Shown: one piece after another, positions 46,101-58,545 of the stretch | Numbering within the stretch: the first letter of the stretch is position 1 | How the letters are laid out: each line of letters begins with the position of its first letter | DNA from: Bradyrhizobium sp. AZCC 1721 | GTDB lineage: Bacteria > Pseudomonadota > Alphaproteobacteria > Rhizobiales > Xanthobacteraceae | Direction: 5' to 3' | DNA length: 64,000 bases | NCBI RefSeq assembly: GCF_036924715.1 | Contig: NZ_JAZHSB010000001.1 | Coordinates: 4,827,001 to 4,891,000, forward strand | Notes under the pieces: model-generated | What the model was told of the DNA's origin: nothing | The model's database searches: none | The model's input: the letters and a program-made list of their open reading frames with translations, nothing else | Translations under genes and position numbers: made by a program

Positions 46101-46316
46101 TTGCCAAGAATACGCGCGCGACCTCACACAGCGAAGCACGCTTATGTTGGATTCACAGACCTTCCACCTGCTCCCCCCATCAGGACTGAGAACAAACTAC
46201 GAACAGGTTAAGATTCGGTCAATAGGGCAAATAGCCCTATCGATCGGACGCGTCCCTTGCTGCCGTCCCGGCTCTCCGACCCAGCCGAAACGGCCTGAGC
46301 ATTGGATTCAGCTAAT

Positions 46317-48995
<2,679 letters not shown>

Positions 48996-49212
48996 CCAAT
49001 CGGAAAAAAGGGCCGGGTCAGGCTACAACCAGCCTTTAACCTTCCGGCGGAACGCTTTTAGACAAGGCGGCCTGCGGTGTCCAGAAACTGTGCAGGCGGA
49101 TCATAGGCTTGCCGCAGCACACAAGATGGGCGCGCAAGTCCCGTTGATAATGCTGCGGCTGCGTTGACAGGCTTGGCAGGGCTGTGTTTCCCTCTTATCT
49201 GTAAGACGTCAC

Positions 49213-49380
49213 GTCGGGAGAGATCGGCTTAAGCGCCGGCGCCGAAGGAGCAACCGCCCCGGAAACTCTCAGGCAAACGGACCGCGTGACGAAATAGCAT
49301 CTGGAAAGAGACGCCGGGCGGCATGCGCCCAGGGCGTCCGCCGACGGGATAATACTCTCAGGCACAGCGACAGATGGGGC
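49213..49380 (+). ncRNA. Tandem glycine riboswitch upstream of gcvT
   Basis: Two glycine aptamers are recognisable. The first contains CGGGAGAGATCGGC, then GCCGAAGGAGCAA and GGAAACTCTCAGGCAAACGG. The second contains CTGGAAAGAGACGC, then CCGCCGACGGGATAAT and ACTCTCAGGCACAGCGACAG. The conserved ACTCTCAGGCA occurs in both. They stand directly before gcvT, whose operon degrades glycine; glycine binding is expected to turn expression on. The T-rich stretch GGGCTTTCTTTGGGTTTTTG follows as the expression platform. Confidence 0.95.
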
Positions 49381-49416
49381 TTTCTTTGGGTTTTTGGAGG
49401 CTGGTCTCCGGAACCC

Positions 49417-50577
49417 ATGAGGGCCTTGACGATGCTGGCAAGCGACAAATCCCCCCTCAAACGCACACCGTTGCACGGGCTCCATGTGGCGCGCGGCGGC
49501 AAGATGGTTCCGTTCGCGGGCTATGAGATGCCGGTGCAATTCCCGGCCGGGGTCCTGAAGGAACATCTGCATACGCGAAGCGCCGCCGGCCTGTTCGACG
49601 TCTCGCATATGGGCCAGCTCGCGCTGCGGGCGAAATCCGGCAAGGTGGAGGACGCGGCGCTGGCGCTGGAGCGGCTGGTGCCGCAGGACATCTTGGCGGT
49701 TGCGCCGCGACGGCAACGCTATGCCCAGTTCACCAATAGCGATGGCGGCATTCTCGACGACCTGATGGTGGCGAATTTCGGCGACCACCTGTTTCTGGTC
49801 GTCAACGCCGCCTGCAAGGCCGAGGACGAAGCGCATCTGCGCGCGCATCTCTCGGATACCTGCATCATCGATTCGCTGCCGGACCGCGCGCTGATCGCGC
49901 TGCAGGGACCGAAGGCGGAATCAGCGCTGGCGAAACTTTGTGCAGACGTGACTGCAATGCGGTTCATGGATACCGGGCCGCGCAAGGTGGCGGGCTTCGA
50001 CTGCTTCGTCTCCCGCTCCGGCTATACCGGCGAGGACGGTTTTGAGATTTCGGTGCCGGCCGAACAGGCCGAGGCGCTGGTGACGCTACTCCTGGACAAT
50101 CCGGACGTGCTGCCGATCGGATTGGGCGCGCGCGACAGCCTGCGGCTGGAAGCCGGGCTTTGCCTCTACGGCCACGACCTCGACACCACGACGACGCCGG
50201 TCGAAGGCGCGCTGGAATGGTCGGTGCAGAAAAGCCGTCACAGCGGCGGCGCCCGCGCCGGCGGCTTTCCGGGCGCAGAAAAAATCCTCTCACAGTTTGA
50301 AAAAGGCGCATCGCGTCGCCGCGTTGGCTTGCGCCCCGAGGGCCGCGCGCCGGTGCGCGAAGGCGCGCTGCTTTTCGCAGATAGCGCTTCCATCGAGCAA
50401 GTCGGCAAGGTCACCTCGGGCGGCTTCGGCCCGAGCCTCAATGCGCCGGTTGCGATGGGCTATCTGCCGACATCGCTCTCCGCCAACGGGACGTTAGTTT
50501 TCGCCGAAGTGCGCGGCCAGCGCCTGCCGCTGCAGGTCGCAGCCATGCCATTCGTTCCCAACACCTACAAACGCTGA
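49417..50577 (+). CDS. gcvT: Glycine cleavage system T protein (aminomethyltransferase)
   Basis: GcvT transfers the methylene group of the lipoyl-bound intermediate to tetrahydrofolate and releases ammonia. The 386-residue protein shows TPLHGLHVARGGKMVPFAGY, then AGLFDVSHMGQL with the family's Asp, and GARDSLRLEAGLCLYGHDLD. The start may be ATG 49417 or 49432 (MLASDKS). It is first in gcvT-gcvH-gcvP behind the glycine riboswitch. gcvH follows after 27 bases. Confidence 0.96.
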   Translation: MRALTMLASDKSPLKRTPLHGLHVARGGKMVPFAGYEMPVQFPAGVLKEHLHTRSAAGLFDVSHMGQLALRAKSGKVEDAALALERLVPQDILAVAPRRQRYAQFTNSDGGILDDLMVANFGDHLFLVVNAACKAEDEAHLRAHLSDTCIIDSLPDRALIALQGPKAESALAKLCADVTAMRFMDTGPRKVAGFDCFVSRSGYTGEDGFEISVPAEQAEALVTLLLDNPDVLPIGLGARDSLRLEAGLCLYGHDLDTTTTPVEGALEWSVQKSRHSGGARAGGFPGAEKILSQFEKGASRRRVGLRPEGRAPVREGALLFADSASIEQVGKVTSGGFGPSLNAPVAMGYLPTSLSANGTLVFAEVRGQRLPLQVAAMPFVPNTYKR

Positions 50578-50604
50578 ACCTGCAAACGCCAAAGGGAAGT
50601 TTTC

Positions 50605-50970
50605 ATGACGACGCTGTTCACATCCGACCACGAATGGCTCCGCATCGAGGGCGATGTCGCCACCATCGGCGTCACCGATTATGCGCAATCGCAGCTCGGC
50701 GACGTCGTGTTCGTCGAATTGCCGAAAGTCGGCCGCGCCCTGAAGAAGGCCGAAGCCGCCGCCGTCGTGGAGTCGGTGAAAGCCGCTTCCGATGTCTACG
50801 CGCCGATCTCGGGCGAAGTGATCGAGGTCAACGAGGCGCTCGCCGCCGAACCCGCGCTGGTGAATTCCGACGCCGGCGGCAAGGCCTGGTTCTTCAAGCT
50901 GAAGATCGCAGACAAGAGCGAACTCGGCGGCCTGATGGATGAGGCCGCCTACGAGGCACACACGGCCTAA
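50605..50970 (+). CDS. gcvH: Glycine cleavage system H protein
   Basis: GcvH is the lipoylated carrier that shuttles the aminomethyl group between the P, T and L proteins. The 121-residue protein has the lipoyl-lysine motif VVESVKAASDVYAPISGEV, with the modified lysine in ESVKA. The start MTTLFTSDHEWLRIEGDVA is typical, and an AAAGGGAAG ribosome site precedes it. gcvP starts 11 bases downstream. Confidence 0.97.
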   Translation: MTTLFTSDHEWLRIEGDVATIGVTDYAQSQLGDVVFVELPKVGRALKKAEAAAVVESVKAASDVYAPISGEVIEVNEALAAEPALVNSDAGGKAWFFKLKIADKSELGGLMDEAAYEAHTA

Positions 50971-50981
50971 GGAAGGACGTC

Positions 50982-53870
50982 ATGAACGCGCCGCTCAAGA
51001 CCACCGCCACAGCCGCCACTGATTTCGTGCGCCGGCATATCGGCCCCTCGCCCCGCGACATCAGTGCAATGCTGGAGAGCGTCGGCGCGAAGAGCCTCGC
51101 CGAGCTGATGGGCCAGACGCTGCCCTCCTCGATCCGGCAGAAGAAGCCGCTCGATCTCGGCCCCGCGTTGAGCGAGACTGAGGCGCTTTCGCATATGCGC
51201 GAGCTCGCCGCGCAGAACCAGGTGTTCACCTCGCTGATCGGCCAAGGCTATTCCGGCACCATTCTGCCCACGGTGATCCAGCGCAATGTTTTGGAGAACC
51301 CGGCCTGGTACACGGCCTATACGCCGTATCAACCGGAAATCAGCCAGGGGCGGCTGGAAGCGCTGTTCAACTTCCAGACCATGATCTGCGACCTCACCGG
51401 CCTCGATGTGGCCAATGCCTCGCTGCTCGATGAAGGTACTGCCGCGGCGGAGGCGATGGCGCTGGCCGAGCGCGCCTCGCAAGTGAAGACAAAATCGTTC
51501 TTCGTCGATGCGGAAGTGCATCCGCAGACGCTCGCGGTGCTGCGTACCCGTGCCGAGCCGCTGGGCTGGAATCTGATCGTCGGCGATCCGCTAGCCGATC
51601 TCGAAGGCGCCAATGTGTTCGGTGGCCTACTGCAATATCCGGGAACGACGGGCGCGGTGCGCGACCTCCGGCCGGCGATCTCGGCGTTGCGTGCGAAGGG
51701 CGCGCTCGCCGTCGTCGCGGCCGATCTTCTGGCGCTGACGCTGATCGCCTCGCCCGGCGAGCTTGGCGCTGACATCGCGATTGGATCGGCGCAGCGGTTC
51801 GGCGTGCCGATGGGCTATGGCGGCCCGCACGCGGCCTACATGGCGGTGCGCGACGCGCTAAAACGTTCGCTGCCCGGCCGCATCGTCGGGCTGTCGGTGG
51901 ATTCGCGGGGGCAGCCCGCCTATCGACTGGCGCTGCAGACCCGCGAGCAGCATATCCGCCGCGAAAAGGCCACCTCCAACATCTGCACCGCGCAGGTGCT
52001 GCTGGCGGTGATCGCTTCGATGTACGCGGTCTATCACGGTCCCGAAGGGCTGACGCATATCGCGCGCACCGTGCACCGCCGCGCGGCGGCGCTGGCAGCG
52101 GGGCTGACAAAACTCGGCTATGCGCCGGCGTCGCCGGCGTTCTTCGATACGATCACCGTCGCCGCGGGCGCGAAGCAGAGTGAAATCGTTGCGCGCGCGC
52201 TCGCCGAGAAGATCAACCTTCGCATCGGTGATGGCACGCTCGGCATCGCCTTGGACGAAACGACCACGCCTGCCACTGTGGAAGCGGTGTGGCGCGCCTT
52301 CGGCGGCAAGCTGTCCTATGCGGATGTCGAGTTGGGCGCGCGCGAAACGCTGCCCGCCGAATTGAAGCGCGACAGCGCCTTCCTTGTCCATCCCGTGTTC
52401 CACACCCACCGCTCCGAGACGGAGCTGCTGCGCTACATGCGCAAGCTCTCAGATCGCGACCTCGCGCTCGACCGCGCCATGATCCCGCTCGGCTCCTGCA
52501 CCATGAAGCTGAACGCGACCACGGAAATGATCCCGCTGACCTGGCCCGAGTTCGGCTCGCTCCATCCGTTCGCCCCGCGCGAACAGGCGGCCGGCTATCA
52601 CGCGCTGTTTGCGCGGCTGGAAAAATGGCTGTGCGACATCACCGGCTATGACGCGATCTCGCTGCAGCCAAATTCCGGCGCGCAGGGCGAATATGCCGGG
52701 CTGCTCGCGATCCGCGCCTATCATGCCGCGCGCGGCGAGCCGCACCGCAAGGTCTGCCTGATCCCCTCTTCCGCGCACGGCACCAATCCGGCGTCTGCCC
52801 ACATGGCCGGCATGGAAGTGGTGGTGACGGCCTGCGACGCGCGCGGCGATGTCGATGTCGAGGACCTCCGCGCCAAGGCGGAGAAGCATTCCAAGAATCT
52901 TGCCGCCGTGATGATCACCTATCCCTCGACGCATGGCGTGTTCGAGGAGCACATCACCGAGATCTGCGACATCGTGCACAGCCATGGCGGCCAGGTCTAT
53001 CTCGACGGCGCCAACATGAACGCGCAGGTCGGTCTCTCCCGCCCCGGCGATTACGGCGCCGACGTCTCGCATCTCAATCTGCACAAGACCTTCTGCATTC
53101 CCCATGGCGGCGGCGGGCCGGGCATGGGCCCGATCGGCGTCAAGGCTCATCTTGCGCCCTATCTGCCAAGTCATCCTTCAAATTGCCACCCCGCAACCGA
53201 TGGCGCGGTGCCGCATCCCATCGGCCCCGTGTCGGCGGCGCCGTTCGGCTCGGCATCGATCCTGACCATCTCCTACATCTATATCCTGATGATGGGTGGC
53301 GAAGGCCTGACGCGCGCCACCGAAATGGCGATCCTCAACGCCAACTACATCGCCAGCCGGCTCGACCCGCATTTCCCGGTGCTCTACAAGAACGCCAAGG
53401 GACGCGTCGCGCATGAATGCATCGTCGATCCCCGCCCGCTGAAGACGACGAGCGGCGTCACCGTCGATGACATAGCAAAGCGCCTGATCGACTACGGCTT
53501 CCACGCGCCGACCATGAGTTTTCCGGTGCCGGGCACGCTGATGATCGAGCCGACCGAATCGGAATCGAAGGCGGAGCTGGACCGGTTCTGCGACGCGATG
53601 ATTGCGATCCGAAGCGAGATCACGGAGATCGAGATCGGCCGCTGGAAGGTCGAAGCCTCGCCCTTGCGCCACGCCCCGCACACCGTGCACGACATTGTCG
53701 ATGATGCATGGAACCGCCCCTACAGCCGCGCCACGGGTTGTTTCCCCGATGGCATCTCGCGCACCGACAAATATTGGAGCCCGGTCGGTCGCGTCGACAA
53801 CGTCTATGGCGACCGCAATCTGGTGTGCTCATGCCCGCCGGTTGAGGATTACGCGCAAGCGGCGGAGTGA
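50982..53870 (+). CDS. gcvP: Glycine dehydrogenase (decarboxylating) P protein
   Basis: GcvP is the PLP enzyme that decarboxylates glycine and loads the remaining aminomethyl group on GcvH. The 962-residue length is that of the fused (homodimeric) form. The N-terminal half has FVRRHIGPSPRDISAMLESV and the C-terminal half the PLP lysine in HLNLHKTFCIPHGGGGPGMG. It closes the gcvTHP operon. The last residues end EDYAQAAE. Confidence 0.97.
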   Translation: MNAPLKTTATAATDFVRRHIGPSPRDISAMLESVGAKSLAELMGQTLPSSIRQKKPLDLGPALSETEALSHMRELAAQNQVFTSLIGQGYSGTILPTVIQRNVLENPAWYTAYTPYQPEISQGRLEALFNFQTMICDLTGLDVANASLLDEGTAAAEAMALAERASQVKTKSFFVDAEVHPQTLAVLRTRAEPLGWNLIVGDPLADLEGANVFGGLLQYPGTTGAVRDLRPAISALRAKGALAVVAADLLALTLIASPGELGADIAIGSAQRFGVPMGYGGPHAAYMAVRDALKRSLPGRIVGLSVDSRGQPAYRLALQTREQHIRREKATSNICTAQVLLAVIASMYAVYHGPEGLTHIARTVHRRAAALAAGLTKLGYAPASPAFFDTITVAAGAKQSEIVARALAEKINLRIGDGTLGIALDETTTPATVEAVWRAFGGKLSYADVELGARETLPAELKRDSAFLVHPVFHTHRSETELLRYMRKLSDRDLALDRAMIPLGSCTMKLNATTEMIPLTWPEFGSLHPFAPREQAAGYHALFARLEKWLCDITGYDAISLQPNSGAQGEYAGLLAIRAYHAARGEPHRKVCLIPSSAHGTNPASAHMAGMEVVVTACDARGDVDVEDLRAKAEKHSKNLAAVMITYPSTHGVFEEHITEICDIVHSHGGQVYLDGANMNAQVGLSRPGDYGADVSHLNLHKTFCIPHGGGGPGMGPIGVKAHLAPYLPSHPSNCHPATDGAVPHPIGPVSAAPFGSASILTISYIYILMMGGEGLTRATEMAILNANYIASRLDPHFPVLYKNAKGRVAHECIVDPRPLKTTSGVTVDDIAKRLIDYGFHAPTMSFPVPGTLMIEPTESESKAELDRFCDAMIAIRSEITEIEIGRWKVEASPLRHAPHTVHDIVDDAWNRPYSRATGCFPDGISRTDKYWSPVGRVDNVYGDRNLVCSCPPVEDYAQAAE

Positions 53871-53875
53871 GGCTC

Positions 53876-53935
53876 ATGTCCCGGACGCGGTGCAGCGCGC
53901 TAGCGCTGCTCCGCAGAGCCGGGACCCACACACGC
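53876..53935. repeat. Palindromic repeat after gcvP
   Basis: GTCCCGGACGCGGTGCAGCG and, after CGCTAGCG, CTGCTCCGCAGAGCCGGGAC form an imperfect hairpin with GTCCCGG/CCGGGAC ends. It resembles another dispersed rhizobial intergenic family. It lies between the convergent gcvP and recA genes and may help end gcv transcription. Confidence 0.65.
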
Positions 53936-54012
53936 GCAAAACGGATAGACCCGGATCAGCAGCGCACTGCGCCGCTCGAGAAGCGTCGCGCTGCGCAGCA
54001 TCCGGGGAACGC

Positions 54013-54065
54013 AAAAAACAAAACGGGCACTGAGGACGTCGGCAACTCAACGTCCGCAGCACCCG
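54013..54065 (-). terminator. Rho-independent terminator of recA
   Basis: On the minus strand CGGGTGCTGCGGACGT and ACGTCCTCAGTGCCCG pair with two internal mismatches around TGAGTTGCCG. TTTTGTTTTTTG follows directly. It lies 45 bases after the recA stop codon. Confidence 0.9.
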
Positions 54066-54109
54066 TCCGTCACGTTTCAGGCCTTAACCCCTGAAGCGTT
54101 TCTCAAAAC

Positions 54110-55201
<1,092 letters not shown>

Positions 55202-55305
55202 AATACGTGCTCCTTATGGCGGGGATTCGCGAGCGGGACAAACGGCGGTGAGCAGCTTTTGGGATTCGATTTCGTCTAGGAACCCTTGTACCACCTTTGT
55301 TCTAT

Positions 55306-55320
55306 GTTCGCAATATGTTC
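55306..55320. promoter_or_regulatory. LexA-binding SOS box upstream of recA
   Basis: GTTCGCAATATGTTC matches the alphaproteobacterial LexA site GTTC-N7-GTTC exactly. A further GTTC lies seven bases to the left (at 55299-55302), giving GTTCTATGTTC. The site is about 105 bases from the recA start, within the expected promoter. Confidence 0.93.
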
Positions 55321-55375
55321 TTTTCACCGCGCCCGCAGGTACTGGCCTATTTCCGGCCAGTACTCAGGCCCTTGA

Positions 55376-55501
55376 TCACGAAAACAGAAAGACCCCGATC
55401 AGCAAACCTGCTGCAAATGCCCAGAGGCCTAATGTGCAAGCCGAGACAAGGCGGACGAGATTACGGAGGTCCTGCGGGACCTCATGGGATTGGTCCGTCA
55501 T
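55376..55501 (-). CDS. Possible small membrane protein, 41 aa
   Basis: From ATG 55501 the frame encodes a 41-residue protein: a polar start (MTDQSHEVPQDLRNLVRL) and one hydrophobic helix (LGLWAFAAGLLIGVFLFS). The composition is that of a genuine single-span small protein, but there is no family match that I recognise. A GGACGG-type region precedes the ATG. It is upstream of recA on the same strand. Treat as tentative. Confidence 0.4.
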   Translation of the reverse strand: MTDQSHEVPQDLRNLVRLVSACTLGLWAFAAGLLIGVFLFS

Positions 55502-55770
55502 TGCAGCCGTCCCCCTGAGCAGCAATTGGCTGGGGTCGTCCCTTTTTATGAACGGGCGGCATCCCGGCCGCCTAGGCACGCATTAAACCCCATCTCCGGT
55601 GCTGTCTGTCTGGCTTCCGACATTGGTGGTTTTCGGTGGCCTGATTTGAATTGGCGAGTGGCCTAATTCGGCCAGTACCGCCGCAGGATCCTGTCCGTAT
55701 TTGACCCTCACGCCTAAGTTGATTTTGGGAGTGTCCTCGTTTGCCGTAACATCTCCAGCGCGAGCGCCTC

Positions 55771-55947
55771 ATGAGCCCACTCACCACACTTGCCATCTAC
55801 CTCGGACCCTTCGTCGTGCTTGGGATCGTCACAAGCCTTCTAATGAAGCGAAGGGCGGTTGATCTCACTGACGTTCAATCGCAGGCCGGGCCGAACCGGA
55901 GACCGCGCAAGGTGTTCCTCCTCGGAGGATGGCGGACTGAAGATTGA
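55771..55947 (+). CDS. Small membrane protein, 58 aa
   Basis: The 58-codon frame from ATG 55771 encodes an N-terminal membrane helix (MSPLTTLAIYLGPFVVLGIV) and a basic tail (NRRPRKVFLLGGWRTED). A CCAGCGCGAGCG stretch precedes the start; no strong ribosome site is evident. A GC-rich hairpin at 55999-56018 follows. I know no function; proteins of this type are frequent in Bradyrhizobium intergenes. Confidence 0.5.
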   Translation: MSPLTTLAIYLGPFVVLGIVTSLLMKRRAVDLTDVQSQAGPNRRPRKVFLLGGWRTED

Positions 55948-56275
55948 GGCCACCTCTGTTCTGCAGGCCCAAGTCCCTCGGCCTCGCGCAAATTGAAAGG
56001 GCCGCCTTTCGGCGGCCCCCAGCCGGTACAAATTGGTTCGGGATGAAAAGCAGCCCCGGCGACATCAAGCATAGAATTTTCCACACGCACTTTTGGAGTC
56101 CGTAACACCACGGTGTTTCCGATTCCGAAACTCAGGAATATCCGACCCAGCTCCCGGTGCGCCCTGACGAAGATAGCTGCTCCCCGCGCCTCGCCTTTCG
56201 CTGCCCGGACGGTCCCCCCAACTACGCAAACATACGGAGGTGACCCGGCGCCCAGCCTCTGCCTATCTCTCGCCA
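55948..56275. other. 328-bp intergene with a hairpin
   Basis: The stretch holds the hairpin GGGCCGCC-TTTC-GGCGGCCC at 55999-56018, a plausible terminator for the 58-residue gene although a T run is missing. The rest shows no coding signal. The right end leads into the 64-residue gene, whose ATG at 56276 follows CTCGCCA. Confidence 0.55.
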
Positions 56276-56470
56276 ATGACGGGCCGACACATTCTTTTCA
56301 CATGCCCACGGCTGAGCACGAAGGTGCAGCATTGGCTTCCGGCGACCGCGCCGGAGGACGAGCCCAATTCGTATGTGTCCGTCGTTTGCCTCGCCTGCAC
56401 CCGGCTTCACTTCATCCATAAGGAAACCGGGAAGCTTTTGGGCGAGGACACCGCGCCCACTGCCTCGTGA
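56276..56470 (+). CDS. Small zinc-ribbon-like protein, 64 aa
   Basis: The 64-residue product from ATG 56276 has Cys in ILFTCPRL and a C-x2-C pair in VVCLACTRLHFI, which together could bind a metal as a degenerate zinc ribbon. The rest is polar (APEDEPNSYVSV) with a lysine-rich end. The sequence is typical of a short conserved Bradyrhizobium family whose function is unknown. An in-frame ATG at 56261? is not present; the alternative is the earlier ATG at 56240. Confidence 0.65.
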   Translation: MTGRHILFTCPRLSTKVQHWLPATAPEDEPNSYVSVVCLACTRLHFIHKETGKLLGEDTAPTAS

Positions 56471-56637
56471 GGTTGCCGCCCTCGGCGCCCAGCCCAACCC
56501 AGTCCGAACACACGATCCGGGTGAGCCCATCCGACTTAAGTATAGTTTTGCACTTTTCCCCGGAACGGATTTCGCCGCAGTGCGTAATTGCAGCGGGTGC
56601 GGCAGGTAGTGACGGGTAGTAACGGGGAACCAGTATT

Positions 56638-56817
56638 GTGCCGGGCAAGAAATACCTCACGGAACAAGCGGCAACCTTTCTCAAATTTGCAATGGCCACC
56701 ACGGATCCGGAGATCGCCGCAGGCTTTCTCGATAAGGCCGCCGACCTTCGGGCCAGAAGTGAAGAGGCGCCGGACGCCAGCCCCCGGGCGCCTGATGTAG
56801 AGCAGCCGGAAGGCTAG
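56638..56817 (+). CDS. Small hypothetical protein, 59 aa
   Basis: From GTG 56638 the frame encodes 59 residues: MPGKKYLTEQAATFLKFAMA, then TTDPEIAAGFLDKAADLRAR and an acidic, proline-rich end. The middle is an amphipathic helix pair. An AACGGGGAAC stretch precedes the GTG. A perfect 13-base hairpin follows at 56825-56853. I recognise no family. Confidence 0.55.
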   Translation: MPGKKYLTEQAATFLKFAMATTDPEIAAGFLDKAADLRARSEEAPDASPRAPDVEQPEG

Positions 56818-56824
56818 CTCTCGC

Positions 56825-56853
56825 GATGAGGCCGCCGAACCGGCGGCCTCATC
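56825..56853 (+). terminator. Perfect 13-bp stem-loop, probable terminator
   Basis: GATGAGGCCGCCG and CGGCGGCCTCATC pair perfectly around AAC. It follows the 59-residue gene by eight bases. Only GTTATCC follows, so termination may be factor-assisted. Confidence 0.7.
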
Positions 56854-56878
56854 GTTATCCGACCTTGCAAATCGGGAC

Positions 56879-56922
56879 GCGGTGACGTCGCCTACAATTT
56901 GCGGTGACGTCGCCTACAATTT
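56879..56922. repeat. 22-bp tandem direct repeat, two copies
   Basis: GCGGTGACGTCGCCTACAAT plus TT occurs twice in a row, at 56879-56900 and 56901-56922, without a mismatch. GTGACGTC contains the palindrome GACGTC. It could be a duplicated regulator site or a replication slippage product; its position upstream of no clear gene leaves this open. Confidence 0.9.
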
Positions 56923-57556
56923 TAAGCGTGCTTGCGGCTCCATCTGAACCGTCCTTCAAGGCGCTGGACGCTATGCCAGCGGCATGCAGATACGAATGAC
57001 CGCCCCTGTGACCGTCCTTGCCCACGAACCCATCCTGCCGACGCTTCAACACCATGGCGCTCATCTCCTCACGTGGCTGTTGAACCTCAGCCGCACGCCG
57101 GAGCCCTCAAGGGTGCCGCAGCCGGTCCGGCCGGACGCGCCGTCGAGAACCCATATTCCGCCGCGACAGCCCTATCCATCGCGGCAGGAATAGGGAGCCC
57201 GCCCGCCGGGCGGCCGCGCCCTATGCGCGCAAATCGCCCGGCAAATTTGCCGTCGGGCGCGTTGAACCTTTTTCCTAACGTCCCCGACAAAATTCTTGCC
57301 TGGGACATTGCATCACTCGGGGAATAGGCCTGCGCCGCCAAGCGACCATACTCCGCTTGCGCGGCGCAGTGCTTTTTGCGCGCCGCGGAAATTAGGCTGG
57401 GCTAGGGAATTCGGTCACACCGATGGGGTTGAAGCCCCCGGTAGCGGATATCGGCCGTGCGCGTCGCGGCAAAGGCATTGCCTGCGGCAGGAACAATTAC
57501 AATTTTAAGTCAGAGGTCCGGTTTGAAGCGGTCGGGAGCCGCAGCGGGATTTCTCT

Positions 57557-57736
57557 ATGATCCACAAGGGCGTCGAATACACCGTGACGGCGGTCGCTCC
57601 GGGCATCTGGAAATGGCAATTCCGTATCGGCGACAGGGTCGTCACGGGCAAGACCGAAGCCAGACTCAATCTGCTTGCCATCCGGCGGGTCCAGCTTCGG
57701 ATCGATCGGGAGCTGAAAAAAGCCGAACGGGAGTAA
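57557..57736 (+). CDS. Small conserved hypothetical protein, 59 aa
   Basis: From ATG 57557 the frame gives 59 residues: MIHKGVEYTVTAVAPGIWKW, then QFRIGDRVVTGKTEARLNLL and a basic helix ending LKKAERE. The N-terminal half looks like a small beta-barrel and the C-terminal half a charged helix. I recall similar short proteins in many Bradyrhizobium genomes, without assigned function. GCGGGATTTCT precedes the start. Confidence 0.7.
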   Translation: MIHKGVEYTVTAVAPGIWKWQFRIGDRVVTGKTEARLNLLAIRRVQLRIDRELKKAERE

Positions 57737-57954
57737 CCCGCTCGGCTGCCGCTTCCGCAGGCCTTCCAGCCGGGGAAGTTTCCCTGCAACTGCATCAGAT
57801 TAGACCTAAGCGATAACCCGGTTTATATGCCCGGCAACGCGCCTGGACCCGTAAAAACCCGGAGTTGATCTTTCGATATGCGAGGAATCCACTCCCCGCC
57901 GGATGGGGATCTCAGGGCCAACGGCGGCCCCATTTTACATTTGGTCAGCTTGCC

Positions 57955-58197
57955 ATGCCGATCTTTTTCTTCAGCGTTCGACATGGCGAGGATGCATGCG
58001 TCTGCAATGACGGTGCGGAATTTGCCGATCACAACGCCGCGTGGAAGGAAATGACCGGGGTCTGCGGCGACATGATCGCGGACGTTTCCCGCAAGCTGCC
58101 CGAGAACACCGCGTGGCAGATGGAATTGCTGGATGAATCCAAAAAGCCGGTATTCCGGATTCGCCTGGTGGCCGAGACGCTGCAGGATCCTGACTAA
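57955..58197 (+). CDS. DUF6894 family small protein, 80 aa
   Basis: The 80-residue protein has the pattern of the DUF6894 family found in rhizobia: MPIFFFSVRHGEDACVCNDG, with the GAEFADHNAAWKEM segment and a C-terminal strand-rich part VFRIRLVAETL. The function is unknown. The ATG at 57955 is chosen over the earlier start at 57865, whose extra residues are unconserved. It is convergent with the PilZ gene. Confidence 0.75.
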   Translation: MPIFFFSVRHGEDACVCNDGAEFADHNAAWKEMTGVCGDMIADVSRKLPENTAWQMELLDESKKPVFRIRLVAETLQDPD

Positions 58198-58209
58198 ACG
58201 AACGGCAAA

Positions 58210-58545
58210 TTAGGCGTGGGCCTTCCGGGAAGCGGCATCGGGTTCACCTGGCAGCGCCACGCCGTTGCGCAGCTCCCGGGCGGAGACGAAGCGGACGCCG
58301 ACCAATTCGCCCCTGCGCCAGATCAGCGTGCATACCCTGCGCACCTCGCCGCCCGACGTTAGAGAAAGGCCGAACACCTTGGGAACCGCGAGGTCGCCCA
58401 CATCCAGGCAGGCGCCGTTCTCGGAAATGTCGAGGATGTAGCACTCGATCCATGGCGCATCCGGCGCCGGAATCAGGAATCCCGGCTTGCGCAAGTCGAC
58501 CCGAACGAACTTGCGGGCACCAAGGTCTTTGCGGTCTCTCGCCAT
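58210..58545 (-). CDS. PilZ domain protein
   Basis: The 111-residue protein is a single PilZ (PF07238) domain, which generally binds cyclic di-GMP. The N-terminal region is RKDLGARKFVRVDLRKPGFL, and the second motif DISENGACLDVGDLAVPKVF matches D-x-S-x-x-G. The RxxxR motif of c-di-GMP binders is only partly met (RKFVR), so binding is likely but not certain. It stands alone and could link c-di-GMP to an unknown target. Confidence 0.82.
   Translation of the reverse strand: MARDRKDLGARKFVRVDLRKPGFLIPAPDAPWIECYILDISENGACLDVGDLAVPKVFGLSLTSGGEVRRVCTLIWRRGELVGVRFVSARELRNGVALPGEPDAASRKAHA

Larger units (their letters stand above)
56818..57556. other. 739-bp stretch with repeats and no firm gene
   Basis: After the terminator hairpin there is a 22-base tandem duplication (56879-56922). 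A 69-codon frame at 56984-57193 starts MQIRMTAPVTVLAHEPILPT and then becomes proline- and arginine-rich; it has no ribosome site and looks accidental. The region 57200-57520 has GC-rich sequence with GCGCGCCGCGG and no supported gene. Confidence 0.5.

Noticed and set aside
55306..55320. Possible Fur or other operator instead of LexA
   Set aside because: The GTTC-N7-GTTC match and recA context are sufficient for LexA.
56984..57193. 69-codon frame MQIRMTAPV...
   Set aside because: No ribosome site, Pro/Arg-rich second half and no recognisable pattern; left as intergenic.
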